A DNA stretch of 64,000 nt from Kappaphycus alvarezii (GCA_002205965.3 NADL03000120.1:186001-250000), one strand, 5' to 3'; numbered from the stretch's first letter, positions 10,540 to 21,973 are shown. Notes: generated by a model from the sequence alone, not told the origin. Numbers and translations: made by a program.

Positions 10540-13500
10540 ATGGTTGATGATTCTATTCCATCGCGAACACCCACTGCAACCTTCCAACCGGCTGAAATCC
10601 AAACCAGTGTATCTCTCCCGCAATACTTCGCTCAAATTATCCCTAACACTGTTCCAGTATCGCAATCTGCACCTTCTGATGCTCCATTTCAAGTCCCAAG
10701 AGTTGTTTATACCGCTTCACAACCTTCAAACCCAGTGCCAATAACATCCCGTCCTGTTGTGCCTTACCCAGTTCCTCCCTTCTCACATCCCATTTATACA
10801 AGAGAACATTTCGAATCACCTCAGCGATCTACAGAACAAAACCGACAGATGGAAACTACAGTTATTCCTTCTCATCCACTTCAGCACGGCAAACAACTTG
10901 CAACCAATACTTACAATAACCAACAGTTTCCTCCAGCGCAGCGTGTGTTTACGTATGAACATCATTGTCACGTAGCTTCTCCAATGTATAGAATTGAGGA
11001 CACACCTCTGCTCGTGCCTTCCGCGCCACCGCCGCGGCCTTCCTACCCTCAGCTCTCAGAGAATATTCGTTCAGTCGTCGAAAAAAATGGATCTGCCGTA
11101 TTTCCCGGAGCCTCCAGACCGGTTTTTCCAAGTACTAACGAGCCTCCGTTAAATTCTGGTGCTGGTTCATCTCGAAGTCGACCAGATCAACCAAGTGCTA
11201 CTGCAGAGGTGTTAGAGGCTTCTCACATGGAAAAGCGGAGAAGGGTAGAACTTGATTTGTTAGACGAACTAAGGGACACTGGTTATCAGGATGGAGTTTT
11301 AGATGCATTAACAGCAATGGTAGATGAAGTCAGTAACACTATCGAGGGAGATAGAGATGTGAAAGAGTCCTGTAGAGAAAATACACCGGATGCAGGAAGA
11401 AAACATACCATTTCAACAGGACTTTAAGAGGAGAAGCCTGGAAGTATACGGAGCATCGGAATCCAAAGCATCAAAAGCTACGCATTTGCAAGTTCTGTCG
11501 ATCTGAAGTAAGCATTAGCAGCCACAATAGATATATGTATCATCTTTTCGGCCTCACAACTCGCAAAAGCTACGCATTTGCAAGTTCTGTCGATCTGAAG
11601 TAAGCATTAGCAGCCACAATAGATATATGTATCATCTTTTCGGCCTCACAACTCGCAAACCGTGAAAATTACCGCAAATGGAGCGCGCTCAGTTGGTGCA
11701 ATTATCACCCTTAGGCCGAAAGCTGAGTTGTATGGTACAGGAGATTCACGAACAGCGTGAGCGGGAGGGCGGCCAAAGCGAACCAGATCGATCGCAATCA
11801 GTTGCATCGCAGCATAGGCATCCTTTCGTTCAGTCTCAAACTCAGTCATCAGCACCGGAGGAGGAAATTACTCCTACGGGAAGCTCTCAGGAATCTGGCA
11901 GATCTGGAGGTTCAAGGAAGAGAAGAAGGGTTAGCGGTGAGCGACCCCCTCGCATGGGAGAGGTGAGACCACGCTCATTTATATGGAATGATCAATCTAG
12001 GAAGAAACTTGTTGATGCCATTATGAAAATTGTGGTCCTCCGAGCAAGGCCTTTTTCAAATGTTCGATAAACTGCGCGGAGAGATTACTAGTCCGGAAAG
12101 AGAGTTGCTGGAATATGCCCTGGAAATAGAGGAGTGTCTCCCAACCTCAAGGTCTCTAGCAGACCAGCACCTAACAGAGTATCACAGCTCTCTACGCTCG
12201 CATATCAAGGGAGGCATTAAAGACTCTCTCCAAAAGGGATACGGAACATTAATATTCGAGGGGTTGGAGGACGTTAAGAGGCAGTCTGTGGTAAATGTTC
12301 TTCTTCGTATCAACTCTGGCTTCAACTTCGCAACTAATACGTTTCTCATCAACACCGTCTATACAGGTTCAAGGAAAACAGGGGCAACAGAATATGTGCG
12401 AATTCTGGAACGGTCTGTCGAACCTTTCGAAGTGGAAGCCCGAATTTGCGCTGTGGTAAGCGATAATACACAGGCCTGCATAAATGCCAGGAGTATGTAT
12501 GCGGTAAAACACGCCGGGGCCTTCAGTATCAATGATCAGAGTCATGTAGCAGATCTTTTGCTAGAAGATTTGGCTGACCTGGATTGGATAGGGGACGTCA
12601 TCGAGAAAGTTTCCTGTATAGCAAATAGCCTACACAATCACAGGAAGCTTAAGTCTGCATTTCAAGAGTACGCTGACGACTACAATGAAAAGATTCGCGC
12701 TGGAGTACGAAACAAGAAGCACTGATCACACAGAGCGACGGTTCTGATATATCCAGAACTGTTGAACAGGACTTGGCACGGCTGAGAGCTCGTTACAGAA
12801 CAGCTGTCTTGGTCGAACAGTTGGCCGCGACAAGGTTTGCGAGTTCGGAGCGAGTCATATCATCATTCCTTCGCGCGCGCCCTGTCTTGATGAAGCTCAT
12901 TGGAAAAACATGTGCTGAAAGGGAATATTTCGAAAAGAACTTGTACAAGGTTCCAGCTTCACGTCGTGGGAAGAGATATCAGGAATTCGTTGAGCCGGTG
13001 TTGTCGTTTCCGTTCTTTCTTGAAGTGAAGGCCGTCTACTCAGTGGTCCGCTTGGTCCGTCAATACCTTCGCAAGTTTGACACTGATGTTTGTAGGATCC
13101 AAAACGTGCTCCCATTAACCATGAAGCTAGAGGCAGATATGTCTGCCTTAAATCTGGATACCGCAAGAAAGGATGAGGTGCTGAAGGTATACTTAAATCG
13201 TCGTGACGGACCCGTTTCCGATTCTACTAAAGTGTTGTTGCTGCAGGATATACACTACGCAGCATTCATGCTGGACCCGAATTCAAACTTCGCACTTGCA
13301 CCCCATGATCTCTGTATGAACAAACTTCAGGCACACGTCAAAAGCTACTGCACATCTAAGCAGCATAACCAAACGTTAGCTTCTGTAATGGAAAGCAGGT
13401 TGATGATAGCTTACAAGGCAGAAAGGTGGACATGGCAGCAGGAAGAACTCGCAGGCAGAAAAGAAACCTTTGGTTTATATATAGGAAGGCCATTGCTTTA

Positions 13501-13935
13501 TTGGGAGGATTCAAGTTGCCAAAACGATGAATTGAAAGAATATGCACGCAGAACTCTGTCTGCTTCTCCTTCATCTTCAGCCGTGGAGCGAAGTTTCAGT
13601 GCTCAGAAACGAATTCATTCCAAACTGAGAAATAGGTTAAAGAATGAGAAAGTGGCTAAGCTAATGTTCTGTTATTGGAATTTGCGTCTACAACTTCAAG
13701 CAGGAGCAGTCGATAGAATGGGTTTTGGGACACAGAGAATGAGCTGTGGAATCGCCAAATGGACAGACTCAGGGATTCAAATGCCGGGAGTATTAGCTCA
13801 AGTCTACGGTTAAGTTCGGATGGTATAAGTACAAATACCGAAGGTACCGAAAGTGATAGCGATCTTTCTGACTTAGTCGATGATCTTGACATTTCAGATG
13901 ATGGTGAAGATTGCGCTTTTGGGTTTAGCATGTAA
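10540..13935 (+). pseudogene. Broken hAT transposase with duplicated BED finger
   Basis: The pieces are colinear. A Pro/Ser-rich N-terminus (first ATG 10540) ends at 11427. A BED zinc finger starts at 11439 (WKYTE, LRICKFC, HNRYMYHLFGL). A DUF659/RNase-H-like core at 12030-12725 includes VVSDNTQAC (second catalytic Asp region). The C-terminal dimerisation block at 12773-13813 includes SPSSSAVERSFSAQ (catalytic Glu) and IHSKLRNRL with FCYWNLRL. Lesions: a 92-bp tandem duplication inside the finger; TGA at 11663-11665; and frame changes near 11410, 12035, 12700 and 13770. After the last shift the other frame carries an acidic tail (SDSDLSDLVDDLDISDDGED) that ends at 13935 and is probably the original C-terminus. 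Terminal repeats were not found. Confidence 0.88.
11473..11656 (+). repeat. 92-bp perfect tandem duplication in hAT BED finger
   Basis: Copies at 11473-11564 and 11565-11656 are identical by eye. Each encodes the CKFC...H...H half of the BED finger. Because 92 is not a multiple of three, the first copy is in frame with upstream sequence and the second with downstream sequence, which shows the duplication is secondary and disruptive. Confidence 0.97.
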
Positions 13936-14720
13936 TGGATATGCCAATATTGCCCTTTTCCTTATAATATTGAATAGAAAAAGTTGCAAAGACATTCGGT
14001 TCTGTTGCTTATATGAAAGAGACAAATAATAAAGGACTCGTTTCGTTGTACAAAGTGGGGGTTCGTAGATCGCAGGGATATGCTGTCAAAGTTGAACCGA
14101 TTCAGATGAGAGTCACGCTTTTGAATAACCATCTTTAAGTAGACAACTTCAGTACCTCAGTTGATCGTATGAGTCCACATAAATTTTATAACGTTGAAGG
14201 AAGGAAAGAAAGTAGTTCAAGTACCGCATTCAGGACAGAGATAAGAACTTTTGACCAGGACAGTGTCAAAGTTCAGGAGTAGTGGGACTGGCATCCATTT
14301 ATTTTAAATGGATTAGAAGGCGATCCGGATTTCAATACTCGTCAGTTACACTAGTTACAAGCAAAAGAAGCTATCATTCGATCTATGTTCTCGCCCTATT
14401 CTCTTAGGAGTGTGTCACTTTCACATAACCACAGATACTGACGCGGATAACGGCAAAAGTAGTTCTATAGTTTTAATTGCCTTTGTAGAACCAGAGCCAG
14501 ATCCACGCGTACTCAGATCCTGATCCGACTATTTTTGGAGACTGAGAACCCTTGGAAAGTGCATGCAATCGTATTTTCCTGGACCGAGATGCGGACGTGA
14601 CAGCGTGACTTGCTTCCAGTTGTGGATCACAGCCACGTCGAAGCCCCCCTCATCATAATCACCCATAATTTTCCAATCTTTCCACCGTATCACCATACTG
14701 CCTACAACCACTCCCACCCT
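13936..14720. other. No supported gene
   Basis: AT-richer spacer between the hAT relic and the retrotransposon fragment. It probably holds the hAT 3' end, but no CAGGG-type terminus with a partner could be assigned. Confidence 0.4.
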
Positions 14721-14731
14721 TTAGTGTATTC

Positions 14732-15558
14732 TGCTCAAGCAAAACCCCTCCGCAAAAGACACTAACAGAAGCAGTCCATGCGGCAGTTCAAGAAGAGATC
14801 CCTCTCGGCGACCAACGAAGGCAAGCTTTCCGGGCTTCTATGGGCCTTCCCGGCGCAAAGGAATGGGTCTATTGTGCTCCGTGCCCCGGCCTCAAGACCA
14901 ATATTGACGCCCGTGAGTTCTCAGTGTGGCTCCAGTACTACCTCCAAGTCCCGCTCTTCGCCCCAGACACGCCGTGCCCACGCCCAAACTGCCCTGAGGT
15001 CCTCGACTGCCACGGGGATCACCTCATGCACTGCTTGCATGGTGGGCACCGCACCCGACGACACGACCGTCAAGTCGTCCTCCTCGCCCAAGACCTCCAG
15101 AAGGCGGCCCGTCATCCGGCTATCGAGCGGCGACAGGGGCTTCACCGCACAAGGCCGGATATCGAGGCAATGGGTAGCAACGGAGGAACGGACTTTTTTG
15201 ACGTCACGTTCGTCAATCCCCTTGCGCCCTCCAATAGGAGAGTGCGTACTTTCAACCCACTCACCTCCCTCAACGCAGCCATCTCCGCCAAACGTAGAAG
15301 GTATGAACCACTGCTCGCGACTGCTACTAGAGGGAGGCGACTGCTACTAGAGGGAGGCTTGTGCCTATCCCAATATCCACCCTTGGAGGCTGGCACCCAG
15401 ACGCGTACGCGGTGCTAACCGATGTCGCGCGGAACGTGGCCGTTCGAGCGATGGAGACCTATGGGATGGTTAGAGCGGTGCTTACCCAAAGGCAGGCTGC
15501 TGCGGCCGTCATGTCCAACGCGGCATGCCTGCTCGCCGGCATTGAGCCGGCTCTGTAA
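14732..15558 (+). pseudogene. 5'-truncated non-LTR retrotransposon tail with RLE-type endonuclease
   Basis: The frame opens with SSKTPPQKTLTEAVH and runs through PCPRPNCPEVLDCHGDHLMHC (a C/H metal-binding cluster), RTRRHDRQVVLLAQDL and RPDIEAMGSNGGTDFFDV. The last fits the PD-x(12-14)-D pattern of restriction-like endonucleases in R2/NeSL-type elements. The reverse transcriptase domain is absent, as expected for 5' truncation during target-primed reverse transcription. A 20-bp tandem duplication at 15318-15357 breaks the frame. Removing one copy restores TRGRLVPIPISTLGGWHPDAY, continuing to LLAGIEPAL and the stop at 15558. It is related to the inverted copy at 15780-18763. Confidence 0.82.
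15318..15357 (+). repeat. 20-bp perfect tandem duplication in retrotransposon ORF
   Basis: The unit CGACTGCTACTAGAGGGAGG occurs twice (15318-15337, 15338-15357) and shifts the reading frame by two. Confidence 0.97.
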
Positions 15559-15779
15559 AGAAGGTCATGTACTGTACTGTAGTGTTACCCATCAGCGACG
15601 ACTTATTCCACATAACGCATTAGCCGCGTGGATATAACCGACCACATCTTCCATGCATTAAAATAACCCAACAATTCCCCCCCTCCCACCTCCTCATCAG
15701 GCTATCTTTTTGAACCGCAATTCATGTGCAACACTGTGAAGTCACTACAAAATTAATTTTGAATCGGGTGGCTACATTA
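15559..15779. other. Junction between two inverted retrotransposon tails
   Basis: Contains the 3' untranslated ends of both elements, including a C8-rich tract near 15680 and a TACTG repeat (TACTGTACTGTAG, 15570-15582). No gene. Confidence 0.5.
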
Positions 15780-18763
15780 TGCCTGCTGCTGTGCACGACA
15801 TATTACAGACGTCGCACATGTGGACCAAATAACATAGCAAAGTTTCTGATACAAGCGAGTCTTCACTCCCCCAGCAGAACATCCACTGTTAGACGCGACA
15901 GCTGCCGCATATTTCTCTATGACCTTGGATGATGTCTCGGAAGGTGAACCTAGCGAGTCAAAAGCCAGCGGCACAAATTTCCATCGTAACCTCGATCGTC
16001 CCGGTAGGACCTCGCCAGGAATGGCAGCCACATTCGTGGCTAGGTCCCTCTTCTTTCACTTTTTTGCTACATTGGCAACGGCTAGCGCTTTCCGTGCTCC
16101 CATTGACATATAGCTCTCCTGGAATGGCGAGGATACGGTGATGTCATGGGCCACTGGGAGAGGGGCGGGGTGTTCGATGCATTAGACCGCGGGTGCACCA
16201 GTATATCCGCAGGTCGCGCGTTGAGTCCAGAGAGTAGGTATTTGACCTCGTATTGGACGCCAACTCCTGCTGCTTTGAACAGCTCTCGCCCAAGTACTCT
16301 CAAAACTGCTGTGTGTCGGTTGATCCACCCGGGACCTTTGTTACAAAGGTCTGCTGCATGGTCTCCAAAAGGATCTATGGGCGTGTGGCACTCGGCGCAC
16401 CGCAGCGGTGCGGTGTCGTCAAACTCGCGAGCTCCCAGGTGACGGCGTAGCGTCACTGTCCAAATCTCGTTGGACTTTCGGTTGACTACAGAGGGGTGTG
16501 CGCTGAGGAAGGCTCCTGCTTGCGTTTCCAAGTATGCTTGACATCAGATTCTTCGCCGAATATCTGTTTCTGAATGCGATGCGGGGTTTGGCAACCTTAT
16601 CCATTCATCGTCCTTCCAGAAGAACTTTGCTGCCGACTTGCACCAGGCTCGATATAGAATGTTGTGTGTACTACCGGGCTTGGCAGAGAGGCTGGCCGCT
16701 GGCAGTGTTTCCGGAAGACTGGCATCGTCGTTATCGAAGGACGTAGGGAGCCGTCGGACAAACTCCTGGAGATGTCTATCCGCTTCAGCGTATCTGCGTG
16801 CACAGTGTTCAGTCGCACCAGTGTCCTCAGGGCTTCGCAGTTGCTCAGCATCAATTATGCTCGCAGCGTATGTTGCGAAATTGAGCGTCGCCACCGATGT
16901 AAAGCCGTGGCCGCCGTAGCGGAGAGGTAAGGATACCTGCTGTCGTACTGCACCAGTCATCGGCACTTTGTTGCAGCGTGCGTGAAATTCCAATTGCTCT
17001 TCGTCAAATCTCAGAGCAATGACAGTGGTCAAACTCGGCGGAGTAAGCTTCATCACATGTTGAAGCTTACAAGCTGAGGCACATACCCGGTGAAGGTGGA
17101 ATCGAGTTCGAGGGTCTCCGATACCGTCGATCAGCGACAATTTGTGCTTGCAGCCTGAAATTTTCTTGTTGAGCAAGTCCTCCATAAATTGGGACGACCC
17201 AATTGGGGCCCCAAGAAAGTCGATGCCTTCGGGTGAGAAGTTCTCCATTGGGAAGCGGTGGAGTAGTGGCGATGTCCAGTTGTCGGGTCGGCGCGGCCAG
17301 AACAGACGGGTTTTTGCATGATTCAGATACAAGCCGTGATCAGGTCCTCTGGAGCTGAGGATGTCGACTGCCTTTTCGAGTTCTGTATGAGTGCCTATGA
17401 CAGTGCAGTCATCCGCATACCATCTATGTAGACTGAGCTGTGTCTGATGAGCAATTTCCGTTGCTAATGGATGCACTACAAGAGAAAACATCAGCATGCT
17501 TGCGGGATCCCCCTGTTCCATCCCTTCTTGGCTAGGGATGTCATGTGCGGACGCTACGGGCAATATCAGGGACAACGTGTTGCGAGCGTACACCATCTTC
17601 AGAAATCGACACAGCCACGTTACTTTGGTTGGCAGCAAGTTTATCATGCGCTGTCTCGAGAACCGGTTGAATGCGTTGTGTGAATCCACGGATACCAGTG
17701 CATACTCTTCGTCTTGGCGCTCGACCAGTCTCCGTGCTTCGTGGTCAATGGAGTCCAGTCCGCTGGGCACCCCATTGGCCACTTGCAAGGGTGCAGGGTA
17801 CTCTTTCGTATCTTCTATTGCTTGTGGTAGAAGCACCTTTGTTACAAGTCGCCGCAAGGCCGTCCCAATGGCAATGGGGCGGATCTTGTCTGACCGAGGT
17901 TGGATAGGCAGTAGCGTCGCAGAAGAGATCAGAGGGATTGTGTCGTCTGGTAGGTCCCCTTGGGTTAATCTCCTCAAAATCGCAGTTAGCGCCGAGATGC
18001 CCGTCGCACCTGCTTCAGGACTCACCGTTGTGCTGGCTAACAATCGAAGGAGCCGAGGAGACCACCTGTCCGGACCCGGTGCGGAGTTTGGGTTCAGGCG
18101 TCGGACGGCGTGTAGGACTGCCACCTCGGTGATATCCATTGGGAGCGGAAGGTCTCTCGTTTCCATGGCTGTCACAGGAGAGTTCGGTGCAGGACGCAAC
18201 TCTCGCAGACGTTCTAAAACGTGTGGGTCACGCACGTCGGCGATGTGCGATTGATGCAGGGTGCGCATCGCGCGCTCGTATTGCGCATCTGCAGCTAAGT
18301 GGGCTGCCCGACGAAACTTTGGTTCGCGCTTGTTGTCTGTCTCGGTTTGCTGCGGGCGAAGTCGGACGATTCGCTCTTCTCTGTTCTGGTGTGCCTGAAT
18401 GGCTTCTCTCCAAAGTTCACTCCATTCACCTGCGCTGGCGCGACCGATGCGTTCTCGGAGTCCTTGGCTTTGCCTTGTCTGAGACCGCCATCCGGCTTCC
18501 CCACGCATTAAACGTCGCAATACTGCGGTGGGGAGAGGGTGTATCCGGAGGAGGGTAGTGTGGACTCCTTCTGCGTTTCGTGCGTTTGCTGCGGATCGAA
18601 AGAGCCGTACGAGCAATATGGCGAGACTGTGAATGCAATTCCCAGGAATGCGGTCGAAGATGTCCCAAGGCCTTAGCGGGCTGTGCAGAGCATCATAGAC
18701 CGAAGGAAGAGGAGTGGTAGGGGTAGACTGGTCGTTGGTTGCGGAGTAGGTCGTCGGGGGCAT
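15780..18763 (-). pseudogene. Non-LTR retrotransposon: reverse transcriptase plus RLE-type tail
   Basis: A 739-codon frame (18763-16544) carries a reverse transcriptase. Motifs in order: LNPNSAPGPDRW, LPIQPRSDKIRPIAIG, VDSHNAFNRFSR (motif A, residue ~358), EGMEQGDP (motif B) and WYADDCTVIG (motif C, residues 449-452). A single in-frame TGA (16544-16546) follows, then the same frame continues with a CAEC...FGDHAADLC metal-binding cluster and RHTAVLRVLG...RPADIL. A frameshift near 16170 leads to AHDITVSSPF and WKFVPLAFDSLGSP, ending near 15780. The order RT, C/H cluster, RPD/RPAD...D is that of R2/NeSL/CRE-like elements. An in-frame TAG about 40 nt upstream of the ATG at 18763 makes that start plausible; the 5' end is not defined. 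It lies tail to tail with the truncated copy at 14732-15558. Confidence 0.85.
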
Positions 18764-19264
18764 AAGGGCATTGTTTCGGGGAAGAGGGAAAGGAGGGAGA
18801 GACTAATGGCGAGAGGCCTTTCTCGCCCGTTTTCCCAGTGGGGGAGTTGGGTCGAGTTGTGCCTTTGCCACCCGCATCTCCTTCATGCGCTGTGACAGGG
18901 CGCGGGTGCGGTTCGTGCTTCGCTCGGTCTTCCCCATGAGTGTGGAGGGGGCTTCAGTGACATCCGGCTTGGTTGCGTAAGCCGCTGAGCAGCACCTGTT
19001 TCCTTGGGTTTTGCGACCCTAAGGTTGACAGGTGAGGGTTCTGTAGTTTTGGAGGCCAGGGTTGTTTTGCTTGTCGCCGGTGGCGTCGCGCTGTTGGGTT
19101 CTTCAACTGCAAAAACAGCGAAGCTTCCGTGCAGTTTCCCAAAAAATACTCCTAGCTACTGTGAAGCAACGCAACAAACCTGAGATTGTTTCCCAGTGTG
19201 GCCTTTCCATTCGACAACACCAGCAAGCGCAAAGTAAGCAAAACAAGACGCACAAGTCCGCGCC
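18764..19264. other. Retrotransposon 5' region and spacer, no gene
   Basis: The minus strand carries a basic peptide fragment (QRMKEMRVAKAQLD, about 18890-18850) out of frame with the reverse transcriptase. It may be a remnant of the element's N-terminus. Nothing else is identified before the plastid gene. Confidence 0.35.
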
Positions 19265-20320
19265 TCAGTATCTGACAAAAGTAGCGAAATCAGCCATCCC
19301 CCCTTGCTCGTACAACTCTGCAACCCTCATCCGAACACTCTCCCAACCGCCGCCTTCCACCACACATAGGTCCAACAAAAATGCGGCACGATCCAAAGCC
19401 ACCTGTTCCTTTGGCTTTCCCTCCTTAATTTCCGCTTCCCTCTCATCCTCGTACAACCTCCTATAAATCCTCTCCAGACTCTCCTTCTCCTCATACCCTG
19501 CCAACTGTCTCATTCTGTCCAAACCTCCCCTGCCCAAAGTCCACAACGGCATCTGCAAGGCCACCCTAGCCGCGTCTCTAGCTTCCATTTCTCTCCCCAT
19601 TTCTTTCAACACCTCTGAATGAAACACGTGCATATTGCCCCACCCAGTAAACACCCCTGCCGCCCGTTCACACGTCACTAGAGCACTCTGGTTGTCCCCC
19701 TTTGCCATGTGAAATCGAGTGAGCCCCTCATAAATATCTGGAAACGGCCCTGTCTTCATAATCAAATATCGTTCCAATCCCAATCCCGATTCATTCACCT
19801 CCCCGTCATGATACGTTAATTTCATTTCAGTAGCCTCTCGAATCGCCTTCATTTCCTGTTCTTTGCCTGCGAAATCCGCGCCCACCAAAGCGCGCATGAC
19901 AAAAGTATGCGCGCTGGTAGCGACTAGACGCAGAGATGCATCATCCGATGACGCTTCCACAACTGGCAATGGCATTTCTGTAGGTGGTGTAGGCCATCGC
20001 AAAAGGCCTGTGTAAATGACGCTGGAGTTTGGAGAGACAGTGCTGGTAAGGGGAATTAGGAAAGGATGAAGGTCGGTGCGGGAGGACGGCGGGACTGGGG
20101 TTTGTTTCTGGACCTGGGTGAGGACGTGAAGAAGGCCATCGAGATGTGGGGGAGTGGAGGAGTTGGATACATCGCGAATGTAGCGTTGGTACTCGCGTAG
20201 CATGGGAGGGGTGATGGTACTGGCACATGGTATCTGACGGGGACAGGGGCGCAACTGAAGCGGTTTGCGCTCTGGGAAGATGCGAACAAGAGGTTGGGGC
20301 GGGAGAAAGCAAGGAGGCAT
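19265..20320 (-). CDS. Plastid-targeted TPR-like conserved protein
   Basis: Single exon of 351 codons from the ATG at 20320; the frame extends to 20359 only through a GTG. The first ~40 residues (MPPCFLPPQPLVRIFPERKP...) are basic, hydroxylated and Pro-rich, like a plastid transit peptide. The body is helical with weak TPR-type pairs: FPDIYEGLTRFHMAKGD followed by ALVTCERAAGVFTGWG, then FHSEVLKEMGREMEARDAAR and LQMPLWTLG. I recognise the style of a conserved chloroplast family but cannot name a function. It is divergently transcribed from YchF across about 345 bp, so the two may share a promoter. No transmembrane segment is seen. Confidence 0.75.
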   Translation of the reverse strand: MPPCFLPPQPLVRIFPERKPLQLRPCPRQIPCASTITPPMLREYQRYIRDVSNSSTPPHLDGLLHVLTQVQKQTPVPPSSRTDLHPFLIPLTSTVSPNSSVIYTGLLRWPTPPTEMPLPVVEASSDDASLRLVATSAHTFVMRALVGADFAGKEQEMKAIREATEMKLTYHDGEVNESGLGLERYLIMKTGPFPDIYEGLTRFHMAKGDNQSALVTCERAAGVFTGWGNMHVFHSEVLKEMGREMEARDAARVALQMPLWTLGRGGLDRMRQLAGYEEKESLERIYRRLYEDEREAEIKEGKPKEQVALDRAAFLLDLCVVEGGGWESVRMRVAELYEQGGMADFATFVRY

Positions 20321-20665
20321 TGTGCTGCTTTTGCGGTAGGGACAGGAGCAATTGACCACAAACGGACTTCACGCGCCTGGCCGGCTGGAAGTCAAGCTCT
20401 GGCGTAGGGTAGGTGACACATCGGGATGATGAGTTCATCATTGGTGGCTTTCTAGTTTTGCAATTAATTTTCCCGCGGATTGATCTGCATCGCCGATGTA
20501 TTCACCTGATCTCGCTACCGCCAAAGCCTTTGCAATTGCTCCTCGCAGCAGTGATCCCGTCCTGACGAATGCGAATCGGAGCACAGCTGGGTTACCATCA
20601 TCCCGGACGTTAGAACGACTCCATCGATCTCCGACCTCATTACTCCGCCAGTGTATGCGGGTAAC
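20321..20665. promoter_or_regulatory. Bidirectional promoter region, TPR-like gene / YchF
   Basis: A 345-bp spacer between divergent ATGs with no convincing ORF. No TATA box is evident. GATGAGTTCATCATTGG near 20427 forms a small dyad. The sharing of regulatory elements is inferred from spacing only. Confidence 0.45.
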
Positions 20666-21973
20666 ATGATGCGCGGAGCGGCGTTTTCCGTGGCTTTAAC
20701 GCCAGGACTGTCAAGCGCGTGGCGGTGCAGTATTGCGGTTCCGTTGGACCTGAGTGGCTGCGTCAAGCAAAGATGCGTGTTAAATGATAGCGGATGGATG
20801 GGGAGGAGAGTATTCACACTACAGGGACGTGGATTACATGGGACGGCGACACGAATGAAGCTGAATAGCGCGATTGTGGGGCTGCCGAATGTGGGCAAGT
20901 CGACGTTGTTTAATGCGCTGGTGGAGAATGGAAATGCACAGGCTGCGAATTTCCCGTTCTGCACCATCGAGCCGAACGTGGGGATGGCGGAGGTACCGGA
21001 TGGACGGCTGGAGACGTTGGCTAGTTTGAACAGTTCGGAACGCGTGATCCCTGCGTGTTTGGAGGTAGTGGACGTGGCTGGGTTGGTGAAAGGGGCGGCG
21101 GAAGGGGAGGGGCTGGGGAATAAGTTTTTGGGGAATATTAGGGAGTGTGATGCGATAGTGCATGTTGTGCGATGCTTTGAGGATGAGAATGTGGTTCATG
21201 TGAGCGGGGAGGTGGACGCAATTCGCGACATTGAGGTGATCAACTTGGAATTGATGCTGGCGGATTTGGTGCAGGTGGAGAAACGGCTGGGCAAAGTGAA
21301 GGGGAAAAGCGGACGCAAACCCAAGGGCAACGAGCTGGCGGCGGCGGAGGAAGAGATGAGGGCACTAGAAAAGCTGCTCAACGGGTTGAATGAGGGCGTT
21401 GGGGGAAAACAAGCCGGGCTGAGTGCCGAGGAAGAGGAAGCTGTGAGAGGGCTGGGGCTATTAACGATGAAACCAGTGGTGTACGCGGCGAATGTCGGGG
21501 AGGCGGAGCTGAACGGGGGGAACGAGCATGTGGAGCGTGTGCAAGAGTACGCGAGGGAGAGGGGGGAGGGTTGTGTGGTGGTGAGCGCGCAGGTGGAGAG
21601 TGAGCTGATGGGGCTGGATCGCGGGGAGAGGTTGGAGTTTTTGGAGGGAATGGGGGTGACGGAGGAGGAGATGGGGTTGAGGGCGTTGGTGAAGGAGGCG
21701 TACAGGTTGTTGGGGCTGCAGACGTATTTTACGAGCGGGCCGAAGGAAACAAGGGCATGGACTATTCGACAGGGGGTCAAGGCGGCGGAGGCGGCTGGGG
21801 TAATCCATGAGGACTTTGAACGGGGGTTTATTCGTGCGGAGACGATTGGGTTTAAGACTTTGGTGGAGGCTGGTGGGGAAAAGGTGGCCAAGGAGAAGGG
21901 GTTGATGAGGTCGGAGGGCAGGGAATATGTGGTCAAGGATGGCGATGTAATGCTGTTTCGGTTTAATGTGTAG
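20666..21973 (+). CDS. ychF: Organellar Obg-like GTPase/ATPase YchF
   Basis: The frame extends from a GTG at 20651; the first ATG is 20666 and gives 435 residues. About 60 N-terminal residues rich in Arg, Ser and Ala precede the conserved start MKLNSAIVG (20855), consistent with organelle targeting. Visible motifs are the P-loop GLPNVGKST, FPFCTIEPNVG, the DVAGLVKGA switch II, GLGNKFLGNIRECDAIVHVVRCF, and MKPVVYAANVGE. That last is the NxxE variant of G4 which in this family gives ATP preference. The C-terminal TGS domain (LQTYFTSGPKETRAWTI...GFIRAETIGF...YVVKDGDVMLFRF) is complete. YchF/OLA1 proteins bind ribosomes and modulate translation and stress responses. No frame break or intron is seen. 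Confidence 0.97.
   Translation: MMRGAAFSVALTPGLSSAWRCSIAVPLDLSGCVKQRCVLNDSGWMGRRVFTLQGRGLHGTATRMKLNSAIVGLPNVGKSTLFNALVENGNAQAANFPFCTIEPNVGMAEVPDGRLETLASLNSSERVIPACLEVVDVAGLVKGAAEGEGLGNKFLGNIRECDAIVHVVRCFEDENVVHVSGEVDAIRDIEVINLELMLADLVQVEKRLGKVKGKSGRKPKGNELAAAEEEMRALEKLLNGLNEGVGGKQAGLSAEEEEAVRGLGLLTMKPVVYAANVGEAELNGGNEHVERVQEYARERGEGCVVVSAQVESELMGLDRGERLEFLEGMGVTEEEMGLRALVKEAYRLLGLQTYFTSGPKETRAWTIRQGVKAAEAAGVIHEDFERGFIRAETIGFKTLVEAGGEKVAKEKGLMRSEGREYVVKDGDVMLFRFNV

Noticed and set aside
16544-16546. Selenocysteine or stop-codon recoding in the retrotransposon
   Set aside because: No hairpin or family comparison is visible; a CGA to TGA mutation is simpler, especially with a frameshift further downstream.
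17496-18254. 252-codon plus-strand frame
   Set aside because: Shadow of the reverse transcriptase frame.
21196-21936. 246-codon minus-strand frame
   Set aside because: Antisense shadow of the YchF gene, Ser/Pro/Thr-rich from the GC-biased codons of the true gene.
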